This document shows, piece by piece, positions 52,586 to 62,219 of a stretch of DNA of 64,000 nucleotides. Position 1 is the stretch's first letter; each line of letters opens with the position of its first letter. The translations under genes were made by a program, and so were the position numbers. The stretch covers positions 1 through 64,000 of the forward strand of contig NZ_NEWD01000020.1 of assembly GCF_002234915.1 (NCBI RefSeq), in the 5' to 3' direction. The notes under the pieces were generated by a model, which saw only the letters and a list, made by a program, of their open reading frames with translations, did no database searches and was not told where the DNA came from. Source of the stretch: Bifidobacterium vansinderenii. GTDB taxonomy: Bacteria > Actinomycetota > Actinomycetes > Actinomycetales > Bifidobacteriaceae.

Positions 52586-54952
52586 CTACCTCAGATCGTC
52601 GTCGTGCACGCCTACGGACGCGAAGGTGTACCGTCCCTTCGCGTCCTCGTAGTAGTGCAGTCGCCGGGCGGAATGCCCCTGATCCAGATAGATGCGCCAC
52701 ACCTTCTCGCCGTGCGGTCCCACACGGAACGCCTCCTCGGCGCCCGAACCGGTGCGCAGACGATGGCATCGGCGTGACTTCGACTGCTGCGCGATGCCGG
52801 TGAGCACCTCCAGCGCGGCGTCGACCACGCGCTGACGGTTGATCTGCGTTTTCTCCAGCGAATCGAAGAACTCCGACGTGTAGTCCCAATGCTCCGGCAG
52901 CGGGCGATGCTTCTTGTCGGCGGCGGGGAAACGCAGCGCCCACGCCTCGCGAATCCACATGTCGAACCGGTCGCGTTCAAACAGCAGTCGTTCCTTGTCG
53001 TTGCGAAACAGGCCGCGCAGCGTCCGGTATTGCTGGCCCTGGTAGATGCGGGCACGGCGCTGGCTCATCGCATCCTCGCGCAGTGATCCGTTCTGTCGTT
53101 GCAGGGCGTCAAGTTCGGCGTGCATTTTCTCGTTCGCACGCTGCTCCTCGCCGATCTGCGCGGCCAGTGTCATGATCATCTCCGCCGCATCCTCGCCGGC
53201 GTCATCGGGAATCAGATCGCGCACATCGGTGTCCGCGTCGATCACGATGGCACGCTGACGATCGTCGGCGTTGGACTTCAGCACACCCTGATCGGCCGGC
53301 TGCAGCCACGCGGGCCCGCCGTCGATCAATGCGGGCGCGGGTTTGATATGGTCCTTGTCCGCCTCCACGAACGAGACGAGCCAATCGTTCTGTTCGGTGC
53401 CGCGCGCCACGATCAGCATGGGCAGCACGGTGCCCGCGTCGAGCAGCAGACGCAGATCCTCGTGCTCGCCGAACGCGTCGCCCAACGCGTCGGCGGCGTA
53501 CACCATGATCTTCACACCCGGGTAGAACGTCACCATGCAGTAGTCCATGCGCACGGCGTCGATACGGCCAAGCACGGTGTCGCCTTCCGCATAGCCGGCG
53601 ATCGCATCCGTGCCGGCGCGCACCGCAAGTCCCGTGATCATCCGATCGCGTGAACTGAACTGGCCGCGGATCACCTGACCTTGGGCCAGCACATGATCGG
53701 CGGGAATGCCGTCCGTCTCCGACGGCAGGGTCACCGAGGCCATCGAACCCGACACCAGTCTGGCGATGCCACGCTGCGGATACACGCCGACCACCGTGGC
53801 CGTGACCGGCACCGTCCGATCGGGCGTGGCGGGAACGATCGTCGAATAGGCACGGGCCACCATGCCCTCGGTGTCGTCGATGAGCTGTCGGCGCTGGATC
53901 TTGCGCCGCTCCTCGGTGAAGCCGCCATACGGTCCGCCGAGCAGTCTGGGGTTGTCCACCCATTCGAGATTCGGCGGGTATGCGCGCAGCATGCCGCCAT
54001 ACACCTGCGCGTCGGCGGGCAGCGCGGCGGTGAGGTTCCATGCGGTCTTGGCGCTGTCCAATTCGAAGACGATGGCCGTGGATTCGAGATCCCTGGCCAG
54101 CTGTTCGGAATCGAATACGGGTTTGTGTGTGCTCGACGTGCGTGTGGCCACCACCACGGGAATGCGCCGCTCGGGATCGGTGAGGTATTCGGCCAGCTCC
54201 TCGGCCTGATCCTCGCGCACCAGATGCACCGTGCCGTCGGCCTTGTCCCGGATGGCGGCGGTGACCAGGGTGGCTTCCGGCTCGGTGGTCGATTCGGAAG
54301 CCGGGGAGGTCGTGTCGTTTTCGGAATCGTTGGCAATGGCGGATATGGGTGTGGACGTTGTTGTGGACGACGTGGAAACGTTGGGGGATATGGCGTTCAC
54401 GGCGGTCTGGGTCGTGGCGTCGGTGACGGTTGCGCCGGCCGTTGTCGTTGTACCGACCGTCGCCGTTGTGCCGGCCGGTGCGGTGTCCGTTATCAGCCGG
54501 CTCTGTTGGATCTTGTGCTCCTGCCGTTCAAGCGCTACCTGCCGGCTGATTGCGTCGCGTACGTCGTACTCGAACGCTCTGGCGCTGATGCGCTTGTCGA
54601 GTACCAGTTTCGATGCGCGGAAATTATCGGGCTTCCACCATCGCGAGGTGCTGGGATATACACGCACCGCCCCGCCGAACACCGATCGTTCTTTGCCGAT
54701 GCGGGAGGTGAGCTGCCGGCAGACGTCCATGGTGTCGATGATCGCGACGTCGATGTCGAAATCATTGAACAGGGACAAGGGATCGATGTCGAGCGTATCG
54801 CCATCCTTCTTATGGGTCATGACCACCAGTGGACGTTCCCGTCGTGATCGACGCAGATACCGCTCCAATGCGATCACGTCGTCCAGCGAACGGACGTGGA
54901 CGGGACAGTCCGCAGGGAATCGTGAACTATACGGATCTCGTGTTGTACTCAT
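52586..54952 (-). CDS. multidomain putative RNA-targeting effector (duplicated N-domain, S1-like, RelE-like)
   Basis: A 788-residue protein of no family I can name. Residues 17-150 and 240-357 are diverged copies of one alpha/beta domain, each with the signature V(F/Y)GG(A/M)xRxYP (91-100, 317-326). A Thr/Ser-rich linker (155-225) separates them. Two S1-like OB domains follow (about 380-445 and 456-530), then a coiled coil (580-645). The C-terminal alpha+beta domain (655-788) contains GEKVWRIYL, RRLHYY and VGVHDD, resembling RelE/ParE ribonuclease or gyrase toxins. AAAGGA precedes the ATG. It is the last gene of the minus-strand cluster. A cytosolic effector acting on RNA or ribosomes is my inference. 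Confidence 0.6.
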   Translation of the reverse strand: MSTTRDPYSSRFPADCPVHVRSLDDVIALERYLRRSRRERPLVVMTHKKDGDTLDIDPLSLFNDFDIDVAIIDTMDVCRQLTSRIGKERSVFGGAVRVYPSTSRWWKPDNFRASKLVLDKRISARAFEYDVRDAISRQVALERQEHKIQQSRLITDTAPAGTTATVGTTTTAGATVTDATTQTAVNAISPNVSTSSTTTSTPISAIANDSENDTTSPASESTTEPEATLVTAAIRDKADGTVHLVREDQAEELAEYLTDPERRIPVVVATRTSSTHKPVFDSEQLARDLESTAIVFELDSAKTAWNLTAALPADAQVYGGMLRAYPPNLEWVDNPRLLGGPYGGFTEERRKIQRRQLIDDTEGMVARAYSTIVPATPDRTVPVTATVVGVYPQRGIARLVSGSMASVTLPSETDGIPADHVLAQGQVIRGQFSSRDRMITGLAVRAGTDAIAGYAEGDTVLGRIDAVRMDYCMVTFYPGVKIMVYAADALGDAFGEHEDLRLLLDAGTVLPMLIVARGTEQNDWLVSFVEADKDHIKPAPALIDGGPAWLQPADQGVLKSNADDRQRAIVIDADTDVRDLIPDDAGEDAAEMIMTLAAQIGEEQRANEKMHAELDALQRQNGSLREDAMSQRRARIYQGQQYRTLRGLFRNDKERLLFERDRFDMWIREAWALRFPAADKKHRPLPEHWDYTSEFFDSLEKTQINRQRVVDAALEVLTGIAQQSKSRRCHRLRTGSGAEEAFRVGPHGEKVWRIYLDQGHSARRLHYYEDAKGRYTFASVGVHDDDLR

Positions 54953-55069
54953 AGCGCCATCCTTTACGTAGTTCGATTGTACGTGGCGGCGTGCGGCATG
55001 GTTGTCGGTTCGACAGCCGGGTCACACGCCGCCATATCGGACAATGCCGAGGGATGCCTGAGACGGAAT

Positions 55070-57508
55070 CTACCTGTCGGCATGAAGGGCATCAATGAAT
55101 CGCGAGACCGTGTGCGGCGTGGGCACGTTGAGGTTCCTCGCGAGCTGGGTGTAGGGGCTGACGCCGAGCAGATGCCGCAGATGCTCGGACTGGTCGCCCA
55201 GATCCCTGGGCGGGTCCACCTCCAGCGTGAACGGCTCGGTCGGCACGCCATCACGCGTGATCATCGCCGCACCGCGGAAGGTCGGCATGTGCATGAGCTC
55301 GTCCTCCGGCCATCCCCCCAGCTGTGCGCTGGCACGGGATGCGTCGCGCAGACCGGCGCGCAGCGCGATGAACGAGCCTGCGTCGGCCTCCAGCGCATCG
55401 GCCAGATGAGAATTCAGCTGCCCGATGCGCTGGTGGGCCACCACCACGCATACGCCGAACTTCCTGGCCTCGTCCAGCATCGAGGTGAGCGGGCCGAACG
55501 CCGCGGCGTGCGCCTCGTCGACCACCACCACGAACGGCTTGTCCGTGTGCTGGCGCTGGAGCATGGCGCTCTTGACCTGAATCAGCCAGCAGGCCAGCAG
55601 GAACTGCGCCGCCGATTGTCCTAGCTCGCTGCCGGCAAGGTTCACGGCGAGCCCGACCCCACGGTCCATGCAGTCGACCAGGTCGATCGCGTTTATACCG
55701 CTGCCGAGAATGTTCATGAGCATCGGCGACGAATGCAGCACATTGAATCGCGAACCCAGCCATGAGAACATATCCTTGCCATCTGAACTGGAAAGACCGG
55801 ACAGCTCGTGGCGGATGTGCAGCGCGGTCTGCATGTCGACGTCGCGCATCTTCACGGCAAGCTTCTCGCACAGATCCTGCCGCACCAGCGTGCTCGTGAC
55901 CATCGGGATCGATGCGGTTCCCAGCATGCGGTACGTCTGCGCGATGAGCGAGAACGCCGAGGATGCGCGCTCGCCGAACATGCCCTGATTGGTAGGGTCG
56001 ATGTACTCCTTGAGCGCATTGGTGATCTCGTTCACCTTCATCGCGAACGTGTTGTCGTCATTGTCGCCGCTCAGCGGATTGAGCGGTGTCACATTCACCT
56101 TGTCGGCGTGGTCCACGCCGAAGGTGCGGAATCCGGCGGTCTGCCGCACGTTGAGCATGATCCGGTCCATCAGGTCGCGGTGCGTGGACAGGAAGATGAA
56201 CCCCACGCCCTGATCGGCCAGCTCGCACGCCAGATCCACGAGGAACGTGGTCTTGCCGGAGCCGGGCGCGCCCAGCACATGCAGGTGCCGGGTCAGATCG
56301 GTCGCCTCGAGCGTCACATCCACATGCTCCCCCTCGGCGGTCACGGCCGATCCGATGCGAATGGGCATGGTCGTGGCGGGCTCGGGCATCGGGTCCAGCA
56401 CATGCGGCTCGATCGGCATCCGTTCGCTGCGCATGCCGGGGAAGGGTTTCGTGCCGGCCACGGGCAGACGGAGGAATGCGCTCGCGCCGGCGGCCGGCAT
56501 CAGGCTGCCGCGCAGCGTCACTGAATCGGGGTCGCATGAATCCAGATGGTCCTGCATGGTCAGATGACGGAAATCGGCGCTGGTCAGCGTTTTGAATTCG
56601 CTGAGCACCGCCCTGCTCACCATGACGGGGGCGCTGATCGTTGCATGGAACCGGATCGGCGGCGTGTTCGGCAGGTCAGACAACTTGCTGAAATCCCGGT
56701 TGGCATCATACAGCTGTGTGATCGTGGTCTGTGCGGTCGGATCGGCGCGATGCATCATATAGGTGATCGTCGTGTCGTCATGCTGGAGCATGGTGTCGAA
56801 CAACGAGGCCACGTCCTTGGTATGCAAGGCATCGATGGGACTGGGCATGCCGTTGGAGAAGCCGTGGGGGCTGTACTGCAGATCATCGTTCATGATCGTG
56901 AAGAACCGGTCGTCAAGCGACGGCTCGTCCGGCATATCGAATCCGATCGGGACCATGGGCTGCGTTGCGGGACGGTCATTGACCGCCCATGACAGCGGTA
57001 TGGTCGCCTCGTAGGCATCCCGTTCGTACACGGGATCGAGCAGTACACGCGTCTCGTCGGCGAAGTTGAGGATGCCGTCGAACACGTAGCGCATATCGTC
57101 CGCCCATGCGGCGAAGATGCGCTCGTCACGGGGCGTCGGGCATTCGATGGATTCCACGGCGTCGGGGGAGGCCGCCACGGTGACGTTCAGCCGTCCGCTG
57201 CTGCTACCGATGCGGATCATCATGGTGGCGGAGCTCATGTTCACGATGTCGATGAGTCGGCGGGTCATGGTGACGATTCGGCTCTGACGATCCTTGCCCT
57301 GTTGGAGCGACAATACCGGCAGAGCAATCCACGAATGCGTGACGATCGGTTTGGCGGAACGGACGCCGGATGCCGGCCGCGCTGTCTGCCTCGTCTGCGT
57401 GGTCCTGCTCCGTACGGTCTTCGTCCTTGCGCGACGCGTCCGACGCGTCGTCGTTGCGGAGGCGTTGTCACTGATGGAGCCATTTCGCTTGGAGATTTCG
57501 TTGGCCAT
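55070..57508 (-). CDS. HerA/VirD4-like ATPase of the caspase island
   Basis: An 812-residue P-loop ATPase of the FtsK-HerA superfamily. Walker A is GAPGSGKTT (413-421), Walker B VVVVDEAH (660-667), followed by VVVAHQRIGQLNSHL with a likely sensor Gln, as in VirD4/HerA. The first 50 residues are Arg/Thr-rich; about 50-400 are an uncharacterised alpha/beta region. No membrane helix is seen, which favours HerA-type soluble hexamers over a conjugation coupling protein. GGAAAGG sets ATG 57508. In bacterial immunity HerA-type ATPases team with nuclease or NADase effectors; here the candidates are the flanking genes. Confidence 0.8.
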   Translation of the reverse strand: MANEISKRNGSISDNASATTTRRTRRARTKTVRSRTTQTRQTARPASGVRSAKPIVTHSWIALPVLSLQQGKDRQSRIVTMTRRLIDIVNMSSATMMIRIGSSSGRLNVTVAASPDAVESIECPTPRDERIFAAWADDMRYVFDGILNFADETRVLLDPVYERDAYEATIPLSWAVNDRPATQPMVPIGFDMPDEPSLDDRFFTIMNDDLQYSPHGFSNGMPSPIDALHTKDVASLFDTMLQHDDTTITYMMHRADPTAQTTITQLYDANRDFSKLSDLPNTPPIRFHATISAPVMVSRAVLSEFKTLTSADFRHLTMQDHLDSCDPDSVTLRGSLMPAAGASAFLRLPVAGTKPFPGMRSERMPIEPHVLDPMPEPATTMPIRIGSAVTAEGEHVDVTLEATDLTRHLHVLGAPGSGKTTFLVDLACELADQGVGFIFLSTHRDLMDRIMLNVRQTAGFRTFGVDHADKVNVTPLNPLSGDNDDNTFAMKVNEITNALKEYIDPTNQGMFGERASSAFSLIAQTYRMLGTASIPMVTSTLVRQDLCEKLAVKMRDVDMQTALHIRHELSGLSSSDGKDMFSWLGSRFNVLHSSPMLMNILGSGINAIDLVDCMDRGVGLAVNLAGSELGQSAAQFLLACWLIQVKSAMLQRQHTDKPFVVVVDEAHAAAFGPLTSMLDEARKFGVCVVVAHQRIGQLNSHLADALEADAGSFIALRAGLRDASRASAQLGGWPEDELMHMPTFRGAAMITRDGVPTEPFTLEVDPPRDLGDQSEHLRHLLGVSPYTQLARNLNVPTPHTVSRFIDALHADR

Positions 57509-57666
57509 TGCCGTACCTTTCCTATGTGTCGGATGACAACGACCGGTTGGCCGTGTCACCTATCACAGGCGCAACCGCATGGCCCCGATTCCTACGACAC
57601 GCCGATGGTCACGAAATCGACGGTGACGTTCGATATCCGTCACCGACGTCGACGTCGACATCGACG

Positions 57667-58482
57667 TCAGCGGACGCTGATGCGTACGGGCAGATCTCCG
57701 TCGGGAGAAGGAATGTCGTCGAATCGTGCCGGTGGCATGTCCCGACCGGCGTTCGTCGGGTCGAGTGCCGTCTGAGTGCCGTCCTTCCAGTGGAGAGTGA
57801 GTCTGTAGGATCGGGTGCGGGACTGCGAGCGCAACTCGATGGTGATCCGATCGTGGGAGCCTCTCCGATGACGAGCCAGAATCAACAATCCTCCTCCGCG
57901 GAATTGCGTCTCCCACGATTCCTCCGTGCCGGTCTCCGTCGGGATGCTGGTCGGGCCGGAGTCCGAGGACCCTCGAGCCAGCGCGGTATCCAGCAACGCC
58001 GATTCGAATGGCGTCGCCGACAGCTCCAGACTGAGCAGATCCGCTTCGAGATCCAGATCGGACCATCCGTATCCGGCCATGTGCGCGATATCCAGATTCG
58101 GATGATCCTCGCCGCCGTACTCGCGCTCGTGGTCCAGCGCATTCTGAAATCCCATGGGCAGCGCATCGAGTCCGGTGGCGTTGCCGAGTCCCATCGATCG
58201 TCGGTAGGTCTCCCACACATCATTGACATGTGCGACGAGTGCGGGGTCGTCCAGCACCATGTATCCCAGTGCCGTGCCGAATCCGTGCATGGCGCCTGCG
58301 TGGAGGGTCCAGGCATCCACTGTCGCAGCCGGTCCGTCGCCCCAGACGTCATGTGCCGCCCGCAGACTGTCCCGACTGAACAGCAGGTCCTCGACGGGCC
58401 ACGTCGTGGCGGTGCCCGTCGGGTCGTCCCATTCCGTTCCGTTCCGGTTGTCACCGGACGTGTCCGTGAAGTCGTCACTCAT
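57667..58482 (-). CDS. uncharacterised protein coupled to the 828-residue partner
   Basis: A 271-residue acidic protein without recognised motifs. The N-terminal 160 residues appear helical with conserved-looking Trp/His/Asp patches (PVEDLLFSRDSLRAAHDVWG). The C-terminal 80 are beta-rich with a strongly charged strand pair (SHDRITIELRSQSRTRSYRL). There is no signal peptide or membrane helix. Its ATG overlaps the end of the upstream 828-residue gene by eight bases, so the two are made together and probably interact. Gene context makes it part of the island's core. Confidence 0.6.
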   Translation of the reverse strand: MSDDFTDTSGDNRNGTEWDDPTGTATTWPVEDLLFSRDSLRAAHDVWGDGPAATVDAWTLHAGAMHGFGTALGYMVLDDPALVAHVNDVWETYRRSMGLGNATGLDALPMGFQNALDHEREYGGEDHPNLDIAHMAGYGWSDLDLEADLLSLELSATPFESALLDTALARGSSDSGPTSIPTETGTEESWETQFRGGGLLILARHRRGSHDRITIELRSQSRTRSYRLTLHWKDGTQTALDPTNAGRDMPPARFDDIPSPDGDLPVRISVR

Positions 58483-60961
58483 AGTTGCATACCTTTCCGT
58501 TCAGGCTGCCGATGCAGTAGGGTTTGCGTTCGTGCATGCCGGCCAGATAGTCGTCGGTGCTCATGTCGTGTCCGCTCCATTCGTCCGGCCCGCCGGGAAT
58601 GTCGACGCTGGCCGCGTATCGTGCCGCGTTCCAGAGATTGGCGCGCTGTGCGTCGCAGATCACGTGCTCCGCTGCATGCAGGGCGAGATCTCGTCTGAGT
58701 TGCAGGATACGACGATGCCGCTGTTCCCCAGACTCTTCGGTCTCCTTGGAATTCTTGACCGATGGTTTGGCCGGCGACGTTCCGGAGGCCGCGTCGGTGT
58801 CGGCCTGATTCACCCTGACCAGGGTGGTTGCCGCATAGGTCAGTGGATCCCGCTTTCTGCCATTGATGATCCTCACCGCGCGGTCCACGTCCTCGACCCC
58901 CTTGAGATCGGCGGTGCTCGGCAGGATCTTCGCGTCCGATACGTCGTCCGTGTCGATGTCTTGGGGATCGAGGTAGTGATGCCAGAGGCCGGGACGGACC
59001 CGGCCGACCACGCTGCCCCACGGATCATGGGTCCAGCCTGTGGCGAGCGCGGCGAACAGCACGGTCTTCAGACTGGCGTCGATTCGCCCCTTGACATTGA
59101 CGCTGGCCGGATGTTCGATGGCGTCGATGTGCACGTCGATCATGGCGATCGAGTCGAACGTGCATCCGCCGAGCCCCCCGAGCATGTACAACATGCGCAT
59201 CATGGCCTTGGCCGCCTTGATGTAGCTGTTGACCACGGTCCGCTTGGGATTGGACAGCGTTTGCAGTCTGGGATCGACGGCGGTGAAGGCGTAGTACCGG
59301 TAGAGTGACTCGTTGAATGCCGGAGTCTTAGGGTCCACGCCTCGATCCAGTGTCGCGAACGCCGCCTGCAACGCCCTGCAGCCACGCCAATCTGGCGCGA
59401 AGATCGTTGACGGATGCGCCGGTACGCCGATATCCGGATGCTGCGATTGCATCCACGCGTAGATGACCCGCATCGTATCGTAGATGGTCGAGCGGGTGTA
59501 CGAGCCGGATGAGACGTTGTCTTCCGCCTTGTCGTAGGCAGGCGTGGCATCGTCGTCGCTGGTGTCGTCGTCGGCTCCGTCCTGCTGCGGCGTGTCTTCG
59601 TCGCCAGCGACATCCGGGAAGCGGTATCGCGTGGTGTATCTGACCTTGCCATCGTCATTGGTGACGATCTTGCCATCCTCGTCCTTCAGGGGGACCTTTT
59701 CGCGGATCGCACCGTGGAGGTTGAGCCATGCCAGAACCAGCTGCGGACGTGCTGGCACGTCGCCGCCGACCAGGTTTCTGTTGTGCTCGTCGGGTTTGAT
59801 CGCATATCGTACGATCGACGAAACGACGGCGGTCTGCGTGAGGTCCCCATGTTGATCGAGGAAGACGGCCGCCGCACGCTTGCCGTTCGGCGCGACCGAC
59901 GTATTGCATAACGGTGTGATCGAGGCGACCATCGCGCTGTAGGCCACGGACATGGTGTCCCGTTCCATGTTCCGGGACGTGGAGTCGTCGGGGTCGTCGC
60001 CCGTCTCCTCCTGCCCCCGTCCGGGGAAGCGTTTCCGCATCGTACTGCAGACGTCCCGGGTCTTGCTCAGCAGAATCCGCCAGTCGGATCCGTTGCGCTC
60101 GATCTCCTGATGGGTCGCCTCCAGTGCCAGCGCGTAGTTGCGGATCCACACGCGTACCTTGGCGCGGGCGCGGGGCGTGCCGCGAAGCGCGAAATGCCGG
60201 TCATCCCCTGTAGATTCCCTTTTCTCTTTCGGCTTTGCGTCGTCTCCGGCCGAACCATCGGTGATGGTTCCCGCCAGAAAGTTGTGCCGCAGGTTCCTGC
60301 TGATCGCGTCCATCCATGCCGTACGTGCCCTGTTCAGCAGGTCATCGATCCGAGCATCGGTCGGTCGGTGTCCCCATGATCCGATGATCGACCGCACCTC
60401 CTCGGCCAGTCCTTCGGTCGCGCTGTCGGCGAGCTCACCGGCGATCGATCGATACCAGCGTTCCGTGATGTCGCAGGCGATGGTTCTGGGATCGCCATAC
60501 ACCGGATCGCCGTAATTGTAATGTACGGCAGCCTGGTAGGCCTTCTTGTCCTCACGATCATCGGGATGCTCGGCGGCATGGACGATTCCGGGGAACTCGT
60601 CATGTGCCCACTGCCGTTGCGCCTCGGCCAGACGATTCTCCGCCTCGTTGAGAATGTTCAGCGCATGATCCATGGGAATGCCGGATCTCTCCTTGAGATA
60701 CGAGCTGATGCTGAACGACGGCTCCTCGACGTTCGGTGGATCGATCTCCTGATCGAGCAGCAGGCATCCGTTCTTGAAGATCGTATTGCGTTTGCGCTGA
60801 CTGGGCTTGGTCAATGACTGCACGGCGGAGAATACCTTGAATCTGAAGTTCAGAGCGGGCTTCGACAGCTCCGGGGAGCCGGCCATGGGAGTGAACTTCG
60901 CATCGCTGAAGAACTCTTTCGCCCGCTTCTTTCGATCGGCCTGAAAATCGTACTGGTCCAT
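58475..60961 (-). CDS. large uncharacterised protein of the caspase island
   Basis: An 828-residue, mostly helical protein that matches no family I know. GGAAGGGG supports ATG 60961. A central acidic insert (about residues 445-480, many Asp/Glu/Thr) divides it into two lobes. The C-terminal lobe contains HVICDAQRANLWNAARYAA and two late Cys residues. No membrane or secretion signal is seen. It is the first gene of the minus-strand run ending with the HerA-like and effector genes and shares a 143-base divergent promoter region with the caspase gene. It may be a sensor or scaffold, or a caspase substrate; the flexible acidic insert would suit cleavage. Confidence 0.6.
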   Translation of the reverse strand: MDQYDFQADRKKRAKEFFSDAKFTPMAGSPELSKPALNFRFKVFSAVQSLTKPSQRKRNTIFKNGCLLLDQEIDPPNVEEPSFSISSYLKERSGIPMDHALNILNEAENRLAEAQRQWAHDEFPGIVHAAEHPDDREDKKAYQAAVHYNYGDPVYGDPRTIACDITERWYRSIAGELADSATEGLAEEVRSIIGSWGHRPTDARIDDLLNRARTAWMDAISRNLRHNFLAGTITDGSAGDDAKPKEKRESTGDDRHFALRGTPRARAKVRVWIRNYALALEATHQEIERNGSDWRILLSKTRDVCSTMRKRFPGRGQEETGDDPDDSTSRNMERDTMSVAYSAMVASITPLCNTSVAPNGKRAAAVFLDQHGDLTQTAVVSSIVRYAIKPDEHNRNLVGGDVPARPQLVLAWLNLHGAIREKVPLKDEDGKIVTNDDGKVRYTTRYRFPDVAGDEDTPQQDGADDDTSDDDATPAYDKAEDNVSSGSYTRSTIYDTMRVIYAWMQSQHPDIGVPAHPSTIFAPDWRGCRALQAAFATLDRGVDPKTPAFNESLYRYYAFTAVDPRLQTLSNPKRTVVNSYIKAAKAMMRMLYMLGGLGGCTFDSIAMIDVHIDAIEHPASVNVKGRIDASLKTVLFAALATGWTHDPWGSVVGRVRPGLWHHYLDPQDIDTDDVSDAKILPSTADLKGVEDVDRAVRIINGRKRDPLTYAATTLVRVNQADTDAASGTSPAKPSVKNSKETEESGEQRHRRILQLRRDLALHAAEHVICDAQRANLWNAARYAASVDIPGGPDEWSGHDMSTDDYLAGMHERKPYCIGSLNGKVCNYE

Positions 60962-61039
60962 TGACGCCCCTTCCATTCCCCGATCACGATATCGGAGAAT
61001 CAACGTCGCGCTTGTGTATACCGGACAACAACTGTCGAT

Positions 61040-61067
61040 GTGACCTCAGTCTACTCCTGCATATAAT
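61040..61067 (+). promoter_or_regulatory. promoter of the caspase-like gene
   Basis: GTGACC (61040-61045), a 16-base spacer and a perfect TATAAT (61062-61067). The -10 box overlaps an in-frame ATG at 61066, which therefore cannot be the start. Confidence 0.6.
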
Positions 61068-61104
61068 GGCCAAGCCGGTGCCGTGGAGTGATGAGGGGTG
61101 TTCG

Positions 61105-62163
61105 ATGGCTGATCTGCGAGAAGCCCTGTATGTGGGAATCAACGAGTACGAACACAGGCCGTCCCTGCGCGCGTGCGAGGCCGATGCTCGTGCCATGGCC
61201 GAGGCTCTGGAGGTCGAATTCGGAGGCAAGTCGAACTGGACCCCGGCCTCGTCCGCATTGCTGCTGGGCGCGCGTGCCACCGAGCGCGAGCTGCTGTTAC
61301 GCACCGAGAACCTGCTGCAAGCCGGTGCCTATGATCACGGTGACGTATTGTTCTACTTCTCCGGTCATGCCGACCGACTCGATGACGGCGATCTGCTGCT
61401 CGCCAGTGTGGATGACGACCCGAACGATTCGGATTCTCGCCACGGTCTGCGGTTCTCCCGGCTGGTGCGGTACATTCGCGAAGCGTCGGGAGTCAACAGC
61501 GTGACCATCATCCTTGACTGCTGCCATGCCGGCGCAATCAAGAACATCGACGTTCCCGTGAACGTGACCGTACTGGCCGCGTCGAGGGATAATCAGCAGG
61601 CCATCGAGAATGATGGCCGAGGCCGATTCACCGGCATTCTTCTCGCCGGTCTGAACGGCGAGTCGGTGGGCAGCGCCGATCTGTTTGGCGGTGTGACCGC
61701 GGTGTCGCTGTATGCGGATGCGAACGCCATGCTCAACTATCGGCGTGACCGCCAGCAGCCGATGCTCAAGGCCTGTCTGGAGAAGATCGTCGTGCTCAAG
61801 CATGTGCAGCCGAGTCTTGACATCCAATGTCTGCGCCGTCTCGGGGGAGACGATCCACGACCGGGGCGGGGACGCATATTCGACAGCGCAGCATCCGTGT
61901 TCGAGGCCTATCCGGAGATGGAGGCGCCGAACGCGGCCCACGGCGAATACCGGACCGGTGACGAGCGGGAACGGGATCTGACCGATTCCCAGCGACTGAT
62001 GAACGACTTCAAATACTGGCGGAACGTGCATCTCATCGAACTGTACGACGAGTACGGGGAACCGTCGGACGATCTGTTCTTCGTCTGCCTGCATCGCGGA
62101 ACCATCCGCCTGACCGCGCGTGGACGGTATTACTGGAATCTCGTCACTCAGGGGCGTCTCTAG
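61105..62163 (+). CDS. caspase-like (C14) cysteine protease
   Basis: A 352-residue prokaryotic caspase/metacaspase-type protease. The fold opens ALYVGINEYEHRPSLRACEADA; the catalytic His88 is in YFSGHAD and the nucleophile Cys140 in ILDCCHAG. An acidic S1 pocket residue is suggested by LAASRDNQQA. A C-terminal segment (about 280-352), ending LTARGRYYWNLVTQGRL, looks like a winged helix and may be an adaptor or sensor. GAGGGG six bases upstream fixes ATG 61105. It is the only plus-strand gene in the island, with its own perfect -10 box. Bacterial caspases usually act as proteolytic switches in immune or cell-death systems. Confidence 0.85.
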   Translation: MADLREALYVGINEYEHRPSLRACEADARAMAEALEVEFGGKSNWTPASSALLLGARATERELLLRTENLLQAGAYDHGDVLFYFSGHADRLDDGDLLLASVDDDPNDSDSRHGLRFSRLVRYIREASGVNSVTIILDCCHAGAIKNIDVPVNVTVLAASRDNQQAIENDGRGRFTGILLAGLNGESVGSADLFGGVTAVSLYADANAMLNYRRDRQQPMLKACLEKIVVLKHVQPSLDIQCLRRLGGDDPRPGRGRIFDSAASVFEAYPEMEAPNAAHGEYRTGDERERDLTDSQRLMNDFKYWRNVHLIELYDEYGEPSDDLFFVCLHRGTIRLTARGRYYWNLVTQGRL

Positions 62164-62219
62164 GCCGTTGGCCTCCGGCGGTGTCGTCGCGTGACTCTCC
62201 GAATCGAGAACTCGCCTGA

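Noticed and set aside
55070-57508. HerA-like protein as a conjugation coupling protein
   Set aside because: No N-terminal membrane helices and no relaxase or type IV secretion genes nearby.
57667-58482. 271-residue island protein as a bacterial gasdermin, given the nearby caspase
   Set aside because: The size is similar, but I see no gasdermin-like N-terminal Cys/palmitoylation site or hydrophobic beta-hairpin pattern.
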